Origin: Sipunculus nudus
Lineage: Eukaryota > Annelida > Sipuncula > Golfingiida > Sipunculidae
DNA length: 64,000 nt
NCBI GenBank assembly: GCA_026874595.1
Contig: CM049320.1
Coordinates: 6,513,464 to 6,577,463 of the forward strand
Direction: 5' to 3'
The notes beneath the pieces are model-generated. The model saw only the letters and a program-made list of their open reading frames with translations. It made no database searches and was not told where the DNA came from. This document shows positions 11,591-23,130 of the stretch, one piece after another. The position numbers and the translations under genes were made by a program. Positions within the stretch are counted from its first letter, which is position 1, and every line of letters starts with the position of its first letter.

Positions 11591-12510
11591 TTTTGTAATT
11601 TTTATATGTCTCTTCCAGGGGAAAAGCAGTAGACCATGACCATACACGTTACTTTACGTAAATAATCGATTGACATGAAACAACAGAATGGGTCAGCAAC
11701 GTGGGCTTTGTCAAGTCAAATAAGTCAGAATGCAGAAATATCGAGAGTACATTTGCGTATTTTTCTTTAAAGGCAGAAAAAAGACCTTTTGTTTTCATTA
11801 TTGCAAATATAGAGGAAAATAATCAGCTTTCCTTGTCGATACATTGTCGTATCGAAAGGTTTTACCATTCAGAGGGGAATATTACACACAGTGAATAACT
11901 GTATGTGAAAGGAATTTCAACCTGTGTTAGTGTAAGGATGATACAATTTTCGAATACAAACTCAGTTGCAGCTGCTCACAGTCAAGGTTTGCTGATTATG
12001 ATCATGATTCAGCAGCACAACTGAAAATCCATTCTAAGCAATAGCTCTAACCTTCAGATGCCAATGGTATTAAAATCGATTGACGAGATATGTTTTAATA
12101 AAAAGTGTTTATGTTCAAGGTTGAACGAACTCGGGCATCAGGAGTACATTGTACATGCTGTCTCAATTCTTTGTGTTTACTCATTTTCGCACCTTTACCA
12201 ATGCACTTTCCTGTCATGTTTGAGCATCTTCTGCCAAGCAATGTAACATGAATACAAGAGGTGGCTCAATAAGCTGATAAAGCCATTACTGTTTTATTCC
12301 GCGTAGTCTGCACAAACATAGATATATCCCATTGTTGGAAAGCTGAGGAATGGTCATAATTTATGCGCTTTACAGAGTGTATTATCTAATTCAAGGGATG
12401 TTCATATTTTATTCAGAATGCTTCACCCAGACAGACATCTTGTATCACCATGAACAATATAGTTTCCTGGATTATACGTGTTTCTATGTTTGTTTCCGGT
12501 AAGATTCGAT
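11591..12510 (+). repeat. Duplicated block, part delta, copy C
   Basis: Direct match to 9300-9960, ending at the second orphan leader exon. A 'tcgtatcgaaaggtt' string at 11848 also resembles the start of part alpha, suggesting an older rearrangement inside this copy. Confidence 0.6.
12450..12498 (+). CDS. Candidate orphan first exon, secretory leader (copy C)
   Basis: Reads MNNIVSWIIRVSMFVS, then a phase-1 donor G|GTAAGATTCG. It is 49 nt like 9835-9883, with the same start context and donor. The residues after MNNIVS differ but stay hydrophobic, as signal peptides tend to do. No downstream exon was recognised before the tandem repeat at 13117. Its TATA region looks weaker than in copy B. Confidence 0.35.
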
Positions 12511-12539
12511 GCCCTCTGTTTATATATGATTACATATTT

Positions 12540-13116
12540 TAATAATTATAAAACATTTATAGTGACCACTTATGTAGCTTCAAGACTAAGCAGAAACGAT
12601 TGAGACCTTGACACATCGACTGAGAGTTCAGCATGACAAGGAATTAAACGGAATAAGAAATAAAATGTGTAAACCGTATTGCTAAAACAAATTAGTCACA
12701 CAAACCTAATAATCAATCAATACCAGTGTACCTGTATTGCAACATGGCACAAGTATCCTATTTTAATTCAGGGTGAGCCATTGCCGTTTAGGACACAAAC
12801 GTGTACAATTTTTCTGTGTGTCTATGTTGTATAATTTATATATATAATTCAAAGGTGCCTGCAGTAAGTTACAAATTGATAGAAATGGGTCATGGAAATA
12901 GAAAATAAAAATTATGTAGGCATTAACCTATATACCACATTTTTGGGCGCCTTCAAAGCCTACAAGAAAACTTCATATATATATAATGTTTCGATGTGAT
13001 TAAACTGCATTCGTTTTTCTCGTCTCAAATTAAACAGTCAAATTAAATCAAAAGTACCATTAAATATATATTGCTTCATAAGTGAGTTTTTTTTAATCAA
13101 ACTTTTTTTTTCATTT
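12540..13116. other. AT-rich stretch, nothing recognised
   Basis: No open frame with coding character and no repeat match seen. Confidence 0.4.
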
Positions 13117-13500
13117 CTATTAAGGACGCTTATAAAACCATAAAGCTAAAAGGACCGTGCTTTGTTTGGTGGGTTCCGCTGATTGCCCTTTATTTCAATA
13201 TAATTGCGGATGTTTTAAAATGGAATGCGGCATGCATATATATCTATTAAGGCGCTTATAAAACTATAAAGCTGCAAGGACTGTGCTTTGTTGTGGTAGG
13301 TTCCGCTGATGGCCCTTTATTTCAATATAATTGCGGATGTTTTAAAATGGAATGCGGCATGCATATATATCTATTAAGGACCCTTTTATAACTATAAAGC
13401 TAAAAGAGCCGTGCTTTGTTGTGGTAGGTTGCGCTGATGGCCCTTTTTTCAATATATTTCAATATAGCCGCGGATGTTTTTAAATGGAATGCAGCATGCT
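13117..13500 (+). repeat. 127-bp tandem repeat, three copies
   Basis: Units start at 13117, 13244 and 13371 with 'ctattaagg'. Each contains 'aaagct(a/g)(a/c)aa(a/g)g', 'gtgctttgtt', 'ccgctgat' and 'gcggatgtttt' segments and closes with 'ggaatgc(g/a)gcatgc'. The copies are very similar, the third having small indels, so the expansion is young. Confidence 0.9.
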
Positions 13501-13959
13501 CCAAAAATTATTGGACGTTACATTAAAGAAATATACACTGACACGAGTTAATTGTACAGCCATAGTGGGATCTAAAAAAGGGTCATAGGTATATAATTTT
13601 TTTTTTAAACGGACAAATTCATCAATCCCGAAGAGTGGTAAAAATAAACAAGGCGACATGCGACTGAGCAAGGTATCAGGTATCAAATGAAACAAGCCAT
13701 TTTTTTTACGTGAGCCTTAGAATTTTCGTAAATATTTGTTTTCACACTTAATATGTTTTTTTTCAAACTTGCATTATCGCCCTAGAGTCATTATATATAG
13801 GATTATTTTGTTGGTGTGTTTTGTTGAGTTTTTTTCGAAATGCTATCTTATTTAAGTAAAGATGTACATTTGCAAATTCCACTTAGGTTTAGGACCTCAA
13901 GATCAGGCGGTTACTACATACTGGTTCTGGGTGTGTAATCTTTCCCACTGCTCAATCAT

Positions 13960-14140
13960 ACAGATTGCAGACAAAGTGCACTCGTTTGTTAATGAAACAA
14001 ACCGTGGATCAAAGCCTCTAAGTCTGCAGAGCGCTCCCTCTGGGTGGGACACACAATACAAAATATCACCACTTCTTCCCTAGGATTTAAATTCTCGATC
14101 GCATGGCTGTGAGTCTTGTCCCTTAAACCTGACCAAAGAA
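13960..14140 (-). repeat. tRNA-derived SINE with shared core
   Basis: On the minus strand a tRNA-like head (box A-like 'tggtcaggtttaaggg', box B-like 'gagaatttaaatcct', 14080-14140) is followed by 'gagggagcgctct' and 'gtttcattaacaaacgagtgc'. The latter is the conserved core also seen at 55181-55380 (+), 35030-35235 (-) and in the block core at 5690-5970 and 8230-8530. Confidence 0.55.
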
Positions 14141-14195
14141 GAAACTACTGTTGTTTTTATGCAATGGCAAAATAAAAAAGGGCTTTATATTTTAT

Positions 14196-14660
14196 ACGCT
14201 CTTTACACATCGCTTTACCCATAGGTAAACTACCTATATCGTAAGCGCTGTTTGTTATGACCTTGTATCCTGAATCTCTAAACCAGAGGGGAGCACTGTA
14301 TTTTTGTCCAATCAGATGAGACCCTGTGCTAAAGACAACACGGTTTACCAGCTAAGCGAGGAATACACGGAGCCAATGTTGTTCTATCGTTTTGAGGGAC
14401 AGCTCATCGCCCCGGCGACCGTTTGAACAGGCCACAGGCTCAGAGAGAATTGCCCTACACGTGGTTTCTGGGCGGAGCCTGATGCCTGTCGAGTGTTTGT
14501 TGACTTGCATTTGGTTGGCTGCTCGTCACATCAGTAGTTTTTTTTAGCAGACAGGCCCATCAGCACCACCTGGTGTTTACATGCATCATAAACGGTCAAA
14601 AAAGGCAGGTAAAAAATCTGTTGATTCTTTAGAAGCGCAAGATTTCCGCTGCCTCGGGAG
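14196..14660 (+). repeat. Duplicated upstream block of the lectin promoter, copy 1
   Basis: Matches 26918-27595 in direct orientation. Shared strings are 'ctacctatatcgtaagcgctg', 'gaggggagcactgtatttttg', 'gaggaatacacggagccaat', 'acagctcatcgcccc' and 'agaagcgcaagatttccgctg'. It stops about 160 bases short of the TATA box of the lectin gene. It could be a repeat that happens to lie here or a duplicated control region. Confidence 0.75.
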
Positions 14661-14821
14661 CGTATATATTTTATAAATTATGAATTATTTAATGATTGTA
14701 AAATTACAAAAACATACAAACAAATTAAAAGGTCCATCTTTCTTCCTAGCATAATCAATCCACTTGTGTAACCACTATTAGTATTGCTCTGACAGGTTGA
14801 ATGTTGATATTTTTCTTTTCA

Positions 14822-14829
14822 TATATAAA
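14822..14829 (+). promoter_or_regulatory. TATA box of the lectin gene
   Basis: TATATAAA lies 58 bases upstream of the start codon, placing the likely transcription start near 14852 in 'cagactcg'. Confidence 0.6.
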
Positions 14830-14886
14830 CGAGTACCTTTACAGACTCGTGCACCGACTCGGCCTGGAAGAGAAACTGAAGCAACC

Positions 14887-16072
14887 ATGAAGAAACACCT
14901 TTTGATCTACTCTCTTGTTTTTATTCATCTTCATCTTTCAGGTATTTAATTTATCAACCCAAGACCCTGTCAGGTTAATTTTTTTTATAAATTTACCTGA
15001 GTTTATTATAAATCTATTATACATTTATATTAAATCGCTTTTACGCCAGTCACAAGGACAAATGACTGCATATTTTGGCATAGATAAAATAGACTTTAAG
15101 CCATATAATGCAATAATATTATTTTCACAGCAAAAATTAAGGTACTGCTGAATTAACTTACATATATGACAAATGATATGTCTATAAGATTATATTACTG
15201 CTGCATTTAAGTTTATATACAACATAAAATGCTTCTTACAGAGTGAATATATATTAGATGTTGTTGCTTTTAACTTACAGTTGCCCAAGAATTCGACTTG
15301 ATGTTTAAAGGACACAAAATGACCAAGAAAGCTGGCGGGAAAATTATGTTACATGGTCTGAAACGGTATTCAAAATGGCCTTGGTGTTTAGCACAGTGTG
15401 GGAGTCCAGGCTATCAATCCTGCATTGGTATCAACTCGTGCCAAAGTGTGTTCACTTTGGTATCAGGTGGCGAGAGATTTCGTGAAGAACTAATGCAGTC
15501 CTCCAAGTGTGATTACTGGCAGCTACAACCTGGTGAACAGCCATACATATACACTACACTTAAACATTGTAAAAGATGCAGTCACTTTAGCATTTTCGCG
15601 TTGATTTGTTAATATGCAGGTAAAGAGAAAAACAGGTTGACCATAATTCATTTGTAGCTGATTATATGTAAAAAAAAAAAAAACTGGACCGGGTCTGGGT
15701 CATTAGTTCACTGTGTTATACCATACTTGATAGTATATTCTTTGGTTAACACATTCGCTGCCAAGGTCCAGTGCCAGGTCCTGCAACAGTCTCATGGTGA
15801 TCCGGGCGAGTCAGTTATAGGTGTGAATTGCTGTTAACGAGGGTGTGAGGTCCACCTGGTCCAAGGTGCCATATAAACCTGCCAGAGGTGTTAAGCGCAG
15901 AAGGATGTCATATCCCTGTTCGGCCTTATTACCTAATCAGGCGTATAGCCAGTAAAGATTTCAAAGGAAACATGCGTGCAAACACACAGATACATGCGCT
16001 CATATATACATTTACATGTATAAATATGACTTTCAGATATTATGTTTATATATATTATGTTTATATATATAT

Positions 16073-16164
<92 letters not shown>

Positions 16165-18803
16165 TATACATCAGGACCGGGAAAGCCGAGCGGCTCACCC
16201 AATAGCGGCTCCTGTACACACTCGGATCCACTATTGATATATTAGTGGAAATAATATATGGGGATTTATAAAGCAACAGTTATAATCATGTATGATCAAT
16301 TTAAATTGTCATTTTCTCGCTCTGTTAGAACTCGCGAGGATTTGTGTCGCATTCTGGTTTATGCTTGCTATAAACGTTAAAGGTGTACGTGTGGCAAAAT
16401 GGCTCAGGGGCTGTGTAGTTCTTCAGTAATAAGCGATGGAATACCGCGCGAGTTCAAATCCTTTCTCTGCTTTTTTTTATTTTTCCTCCATTTTATAAGC
16501 TTGCTTTTTTTTCTGCATAAAATAACATTTTGCCTTTGATAAATACAAACTGATTTTCCAATCAATATAATTCTAATGATTGTATTATCTAATATTACAC
16601 ACAGTCATACTCATAGACTTGTTTTTATAACGAGGGCGAGGCGATAACATGATGCAATGGACCTAGTCATTGTCATCGTCAAACGAAGCCAAGAATTACT
16701 TGTGATCAAAGTGAAACCTAATATGATCTACTTTACGTTTAATGATATAATACTATATTATCAAATATCTGAAAGTCATACGTCGGTCTGCTTAAGGTGA
16801 ATCCCAATGTGCGGTTGGGATTGCCGGGATAGGGCCAACATGTTCCCGCAAGTAATCGTCCGAGTTTGCTTTCAGAATTTTACAATTTACATGCACTTGT
16901 TGGAAAAGGTACTTACACATGTATATTGCTATATAAATATATAAGAAACGTGAATTTACTCCAAATAAGCACAACGAATAATATGCAGCCGCGTTCTGAT
17001 TATTCTGCCGATCCATGTGCCAATCATATGGCACGTGCCCTTTGTTGGTGATTGCGCAATGGGTTGTCCTCACGGTGCAATAAACCTTAACAGATGAACG
17101 ACTTCACACCTCGCTATCTCGGTGCGATCAATCACACCTCGGTCTCACCGTCGGGTTAGCCGAAAGTAGGTGGCCAGAATACGATGAAATATAAAATTAG
17201 AAATGTGTTTACGGTCCTCGTTTTCGCTTGATTCTGAGGAATACTCCTACTCGGAATCAACTTCACACTAAAGCGGATCAGTAACGTATTTCACGGAAAA
17301 AGACGGGCGCCGTGGATGTTTTCATGCTGTCCACATCTTTCCTGCTTTCGAATAATCCGACGCACTGATGAATTACAATTTCTTCCATTTCATTACACGA
17401 AACCAATTTATAAAAGAACTATTACTCATCTGCGAAGAGTTTATTGATAAATTTAAGAGGTTTCTTACTGAAAATATATAATAAATAAATATAAGAAGAG
17501 TATACCCGTCATAGGCACTGGGAAAATCAGAACATATGACGAGTATAGTCGTCAGAGGCAGCGAACGTGTTAAATGGCAAGACCTTTTTATAGTTGTTAC
17601 TCTGGGGAGGAAATCCCCTACAGTGCCATAATAGGTACATGAAGGGTTAACACAGGGGAGAGGAAGTAAGATAAGATAAGATAAGAGTAATGAGAACAAA
17701 ACCTGGGTGATCATAAATACAAATAAAAGTCGATCAAACAAAATTACAAGTTACTATTTTCAGGTTGTAGAAAGACATGGAAACATTATTTTGGTAGTGG
17801 TAAGAATTTCTCTTGCTACATAATAAAAGATGGTTCCCGTTTTTCTATGCCATGGGTTGAGGCAGCAACGTGGTGTCGTGAAAAGAATGGTCACCTGGTG
17901 TCTGTAGAAACTAAGGAAGAACAGCGGCACCTCGCAAAAATCCTTCAATATAGGGTCAGACCAGGTACACCACATCCATGTACTTTCATTTTGTTTGATT
18001 CATGAAGTATCAATGCCTCTATTACGTGACGTATACATACATTAATGCAACTCAGTATTGATCCATTCTGTTTAGTGGAAATAAAAAACTCTTAATATAC
18101 GCAGTATCTCACATCTCACTTAATAATGTTAAAATAATGATCTTCAACAAACTGATGTAAAGTACTTACAGTACGTACACATTATGAGAATGATGTAAGC
18201 TTTAGTAATCGGGAAGGTAAGCTTTCAACTTTTCATAATGTTTTTCCGTGCTCCGATTCCAACTCCGCCGACCCAGTTTCAAAATATCTAAAATGTGATT
18301 GTTCAAAGTGTTTTATGCGTATTATAGTATCTATGTTCAGAATATAATTAGTGGACTTTCTAGAATCCTAATTAACCAAATTACAATAGATTCGACGATT
18401 TAACATACAGGAGAATCTAACATTACAATTCTAGACATTGATAATTAAAATTTACAAGACAACAGCAATGGCATTTGTTGTGATGGCATTTATATGTTAG
18501 GTTTAGCGGACCGTTGGAAGCATATACATTTTAATATTTGAATACTCAATTGTAGACGCTCCTATGTTGGAGAACATCTACTGGACAGGAAGCTACATGA
18601 CAATGAACGTCTGGTACTGGTTGCCAAGAACAAAATTTAGCTACTCCAACTGGGTCAGCGAGGATGCAAATAAACCTACATTCCTTGGATATGTCGCCAT
18701 AATGGCCAGTGAAAACTTCAAGTGGAAGCCCTTTGAACCTTTGACGAAGTTCGGGTTCATTTGCGAAAAAGAATCTTCCCCAGCTGGACCAGTCCTGATT
18801 TGA
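14887..18803 (+). CDS. Secreted C-type lectin-like protein, four exons
   Basis: Exons: 14887-14941, 15281-15619, 17764-17964 and 18556-18803. All introns are GT-AG and phase 1, totalling 843 nt in one frame (280 codons plus stop). Exon 1 is a leader ([18 protein letters not shown]), cleaved probably near VAQ. Exon 2 is a cysteine-rich module, perhaps PAN/apple-like (about residues 22-130). Exons 3-4 are a [33 protein letters not shown], then [18 protein letters not shown] and FGFICEKE. Such proteins are usually extracellular sugar or microbe binders. Oddities: exon 2 has an in-frame TAA (15610-15612) seven bases before its donor, which would end the protein at 128 residues without the CTLD; earlier phase-1 GT sites (15467, 15428) could bypass it. 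EPN/QPD and WND calcium-site motifs are absent, and the inner cysteine pair is missing. It may be a pseudogene, a natural short form or an allele. Confidence 0.8.
16084..16159. repeat. Compound (AT)n(GA)n microsatellite
   Basis: AT units to 16132, then AG units to 16159. Poly-Ile/Tyr open frames over it on both strands are spurious. Confidence 0.95.
16384..16475 (+). repeat. tRNA-like SINE head in lectin intron 2
   Basis: Box A-like 'atggctcaggggct' and box B-like 'gagttcaaatccttt' are followed by a T-rich tail. The spacing of about 50 bases and poor stems favour a SINE remnant over a working tRNA. Confidence 0.45.
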
Positions 18804-18962
18804 CTGTCCCATTTTTCCAGATATGGTACAACGTCATCTGAATGCTTTGCTTAAATCTCTTCTGTTTTGGTTTCCTGTTTCATTGGATTCATGTAGAATG
18901 AAGAACAAGAAATTAGACACGCTTCACTGAACATTTATTTTGATGCAGTTAAAACTGCATAA

Positions 18963-18968
18963 AATAAA
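18963..18968 (+). terminator. Poly(A) signal of the lectin gene
   Basis: AATAAA lies 160 bases after the lectin stop codon and just before the duplicated block begins at about 18998, so the 3' end is compact. Confidence 0.55.
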
Positions 18969-18997
18969 ATGTACATTAGCGATTTGTGTGTCCGTAT

Positions 18998-20745
18998 TTC
19001 ATTTTACTATAATAGACCCTTATATTGTTAAATGTAACAGCATTAAGTGCAATACTTTTATTGAATTGTTGCTCTTAGTGTGGGCAGAAATGCTTTTACT
19101 GCCTGTCAAGAAAAGATGTTGAACAAGACTACTTTTTATGATAATTTGGAATAGGAACGGCCATTGCAATGCAACCAATCAGTTGCAGTTGTAAACATTT
19201 ATTAATGAAGTTGATATGTCAGTGCCACTGTAATTGTCACAATGGTATCTCAGAGGTTTTCCAAAATTAATCGGGAACTCAGAGGGAGAGCATATAACAT
19301 TTTTATACAGAGCAGTATAGATAACATTGTAAGACCTCGCATCGAAAGGTTCATACGTGTTCTTTTAAAAGTAAAAAAAAAATTGAGTCCCATGGGAAAC
19401 CGAATATTCCACACCTGGTCGCTAAACCTATCTGTCTGGATCATAGTTGATGGTATTAGGTAAGGCAAATCGAAAATTGCAAATTTGATTGGGTAAGAAA
19501 AAAATATCGGCCGACTGGATGCGAAAATGTTACTTTACAAAAACTTGATGATGAAAAATGGCTTCTATCTACCCTATACTCATTTGTATTAAGGCATATT
19601 CAGGACTTAGTGTCCTTCAGTCCATTTATTTTATCCATACAGTGGGTATACACAATTAAACCCTTATTGCAAAAGGGCGTAGAAAGCTTGCTGTGACATG
19701 GAAGAGTGGGTAATGTGTCTCCCTGTGTTATGTGTGCTAGCGTTTGTAGTCTGTCTGATGTATAATATGTGACAAGTCCTAATGATCACTGATGATGGTG
19801 CATTCTTTGGCGATTATAAGCGGTCAGTCGCTCTAATGCAGTCTGTAACAAGGAGTAGATTGTCCGTGTTAGATTTTTCTGCTGAATTTCTTTTGATCAA
19901 TATCAGAACACTGTTTAATCGAAACAGTTCAGCTCCGAATGACATGCAAACAAATCAAACTATGTAAAATATGAAGATTTTTTTTGTGCAATTCGTTTTC
20001 AAGTATGTTGTTTGTTGAATGTATGTTGAATGTATATTATATAATAGCAACAGATTTGCAGAATTTGCATTGCATATAAATCATAAAAGGATTAAAAATA
20101 GATACTATCTGTATCTAATGCAGTATCATAGAATGGTGCATATTTTGGTTAAATTATTTTCCATAATGAAAGATACTTTAATAAATACAATTATCAATGT
20201 AATTACATGGCCAGTGTGATTTAAAATATAATGGTTGTTAGTACATTTATAACCAAATTCACATGTTCCGCCTTTTATTTATCTGCATGGACGATCAGAA
20301 TTTGCTCTGTTTATATATTTAAATCAGGCTGTTATCCTGGTTATATGAGATAAGTAATATCTACCAGGACCTAGGGCTTTTAATCAGTCACATATTTGAT
20401 GTCCCTAAAAGCGTCTGTTTTTATTTTTCATTTATCAAATATATTCGTCTTTATCAATGTTACTCATATTTATTGGAAAGTCTGTGTTTTAATGTTTTTA
20501 ATAATTTACAGTCATATTATAAGAAAATGAAAATTTAGCGCTAATTGACTGACAGTATATACCCTGGGAACACAGAGTACCAAACACATTCTATTAAAAA
20601 GTTACCTTTTTTTTAGAATGCATCAAACCCTTTATTAAACTTCCTTAACAAAATTGCACCAGCATATGCATCCAATGATACTACGCTAAAATATATAATT
20701 TACTCTAATACTCCAATAATAGCATTAATCGTTTTGATCAGAATC
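18998..20745 (+). repeat. Duplicated block, part alpha, copy D
   Basis: Near-complete direct-orientation copy of the reverse complement of 6200-8230. It starts only about 195 bases after the lectin stop codon. It carries the ATG-starting frame at 19242 (MVSQRFSKI...GRAYN...RPRIERFI), about 35 residues of which are shared with copy A. Confidence 0.7.
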
Positions 20746-20950
20746 TAAAACATGATATTTTAAGAAATCGTATAACAGACCACGGAAAGGGCATCACTAT
20801 GGTGTTATCATGATAATTGAACTATTTTGTAAAAAAAAAAAAGCAGTCAGACGATTTTACTTTGAGGGGCTGTTGGGTATATGGATTGGGGGATCGAGGC
20901 ATTAGCCTTCAGATCCGCTCATTGTATCTGCAGTAGAGTATTAATATTTC
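20740..20950 (+). repeat. Duplicated block, part gamma fragment, copy D
   Basis: Matches 8665-8870 in direct orientation ('catgatattt', 'tggtgttatcatgataat', 'agcagtcagacgatttt', 'tgcatctgcagt'-like end) with a SINE head at 20862-20925. The rest of part gamma is missing. Confidence 0.65.
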
Positions 20951-22680
20951 GGGAAACCTTAACCCAAACGTACCTTATACCTCCAAATCTGGCACTGGAC
21001 GATAATTTATCATACTATATACAAATAGGCTCCATACTGTGTAGGATTATCTAAAAAACTGGTGAACATTTTTTTTTCGATAGGTCAATTGAAAGTCATT
21101 TACAGTTGCGACAATTTCTAAAGTTAGCGTCATCATGCCATGATAGGATGTCACACAGATATAGTACTTATGTCAATTCTTTTTTTACTGTTAATATTTA
21201 TAGGTTGGGCAATAATAAATACCCTTTCAAGGTCCATACATAGGTTATAATTTCCATTGTATTATTATCGATAAGTACTACTTTTTATAGTTTATCACAG
21301 AACCCCCTACAATGTCCCAGGAAAGACTTCAGAGGTGATTTTAATAAGGCTCGCAACCAGACTAGGAATTTATGACCACCGTCCAGAGGATCAGAATTAT
21401 CCGGCTGCCAAAGCTGTATTTGACCTTGAGACAAATTTCAAGGTCAAAAGGTCAAAAAGGGTCATAGTACAAATAATGTGCACTATAACCACAAAGTTTT
21501 GATTTACTTTACTGATTGCTATTACTCTTCATTTTTGAGTTTCTGTCAAACATTACGACGCATTTCATCTTTATATCATTTTCGGTTTCATTTTTACGCT
21601 ATATGGACCAACTGATGGTATTGTACTTCCAATGGGTTTTATTTGTATTGTTGAGTTGTTTGTTTCATCTGAGGTCAAAAGGGCAAGGTGAAAAAAATAG
21701 CACCCTCCCGCCAGAGGTCGTAAAAGAAAATATAACTATCTACTAGATTCCCTATCCATCCATTGAATTAGCAAACAGCAGACAGGACAGGAGAAAATAA
21801 TTGAGACACCTGCTACAAGTGTTACAGATCATTCAGATCAAAAATAAGGTTACCAGTTTTCAAACCACTTTAAGATTTTAGTAAAATGAAAATACCATCA
21901 TACCCATCATAACATGATTACCTTGAATGTCAAATGTTTCTTTGGTTACTAGGTGTTCCTGAAATAAAGTGGCAATACTAACCTATATGCTGAGGAATGG
22001 ATTTCCTGTCAAGAAAAAAATATGTATATATAACTATTTTACAATTTGTTCCGATTTAATTTTTTGATCGTGCAAATTGACCTTGGAGGTCAAAAGCTAC
22101 AATGGCGACCAAATATAAAAAATATATAAACATTTATTTTACATGGTTTAAACGAAAAGTCATTATTACTTATCTCCATGGCACTCTCCATGGCTCAGAG
22201 GTGAAGGAGAACCCGAAGTAAACCCAAGATTTGGGCGGGCCACTACAATTCGCTCTCATAGCACGCGGAAGATGGAACCCGGGTCTCCAGTGGAGAGAAC
22301 CGAGATCAAATAAATTCATAACATTGAATTAATATGTTGTGGAATTAATATCTTAACCCATAAACCGTGCGAATTCATTTGTTACAAATGCAGGTTTACT
22401 TATTAACACATTTGTTGGACTTTTGTCAATTATATATGCAAAATATATGCAAAAAACTAAAAAATACTAAAACCTCAAATATTACACAACAACATTTTGA
22501 AGTGAATGTTTAATTTCCTTCCAACAGACAGTGTTATTTCGGACGAATCTAGGGAGAGATACTGAACAACTACTGATAAATCTTATCCCTGTAAGATTAT
22601 AAACTAACCTTGAAATGACCTTAAAAATAAAACTCTTTTTAAAAAGTGTACAAATCAATAGGTCATAGAAAGGTAACATC
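20951..22680. other. No gene recognised
   Basis: AT-rich. 'aaggtcaaaaggtcaaaa' strings occur near 21435 and 21675. A weak tRNA-like start (tggctcagaggtg, 22191) lacks a convincing box B. Confidence 0.35.
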
Positions 22681-23130
22681 TGGTGCCGGATTTTTTACAC
22701 TTACATCCTGTACTGTCAGTTTCATACGGGCACAGTTTGCCAGTTGTAATCATCAGGAGCACAACTAGAACCAATCAGGTCTTGTCGTTCAAATATCAAT
22801 GCTTTTAAAATTGATCGATGATATATATTTTAATGACACGTGTTTACGCTTCAGATTGAAGGAGGTAAACTATGAAATTAGAAGTGTCATGTGCAGGCAG
22901 TCTGATACATTAATAAAAAACTACGTTTTTTAAATATTCTATAACTCACCCATCTCAAAGAATAGGTGGCCCATCTCGCTGGTAATGCCATTGTGCTTTA
23001 GTCCGTGTAATTTCTGCTAGCAATAACATATATTATTATTAGACAGCTTTGGGCGTGTCCTAACCAACGAACTTTACAGATTGTATATCTGTATATATGT
23101 ACATATTTTATTCAGAATATTTTTGATCCG
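22681..23130 (+). repeat. Duplicated block, part delta, eroded copy D
   Basis: Diverged direct copy of 11970-12440 ('cagcacaact', 'ttttaaaattgat', 'ttaatgacacgtgtttacg', 'attttattcagaat'). The leader exon is no longer recognisable at its end. Confidence 0.5.

Larger units (their letters stand above)
15620..17763 (+). other. Lectin intron 2, filled with repeats
   Basis: The intron opens CAG|GTAAAG and closes at ttttCAG. It holds an (AT)n tract grading into (GA)n (about 16084-16159), a tRNA-like SINE head (16384-16475) and an (AAGAT)n-like run near 17665-17690. No extra exon was recognised. Confidence 0.6.

Noticed and set aside
18546-18812. 88-codon minus-strand open frame
   Set aside because: Shadow of lectin exon 4, which is on the plus strand with correct splice phase.
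22170-22300. tRNA-like SINE head
   Set aside because: A box A-like string is present, but the 'aacccgggtctcc' string reads as a box B only on the opposite strand.
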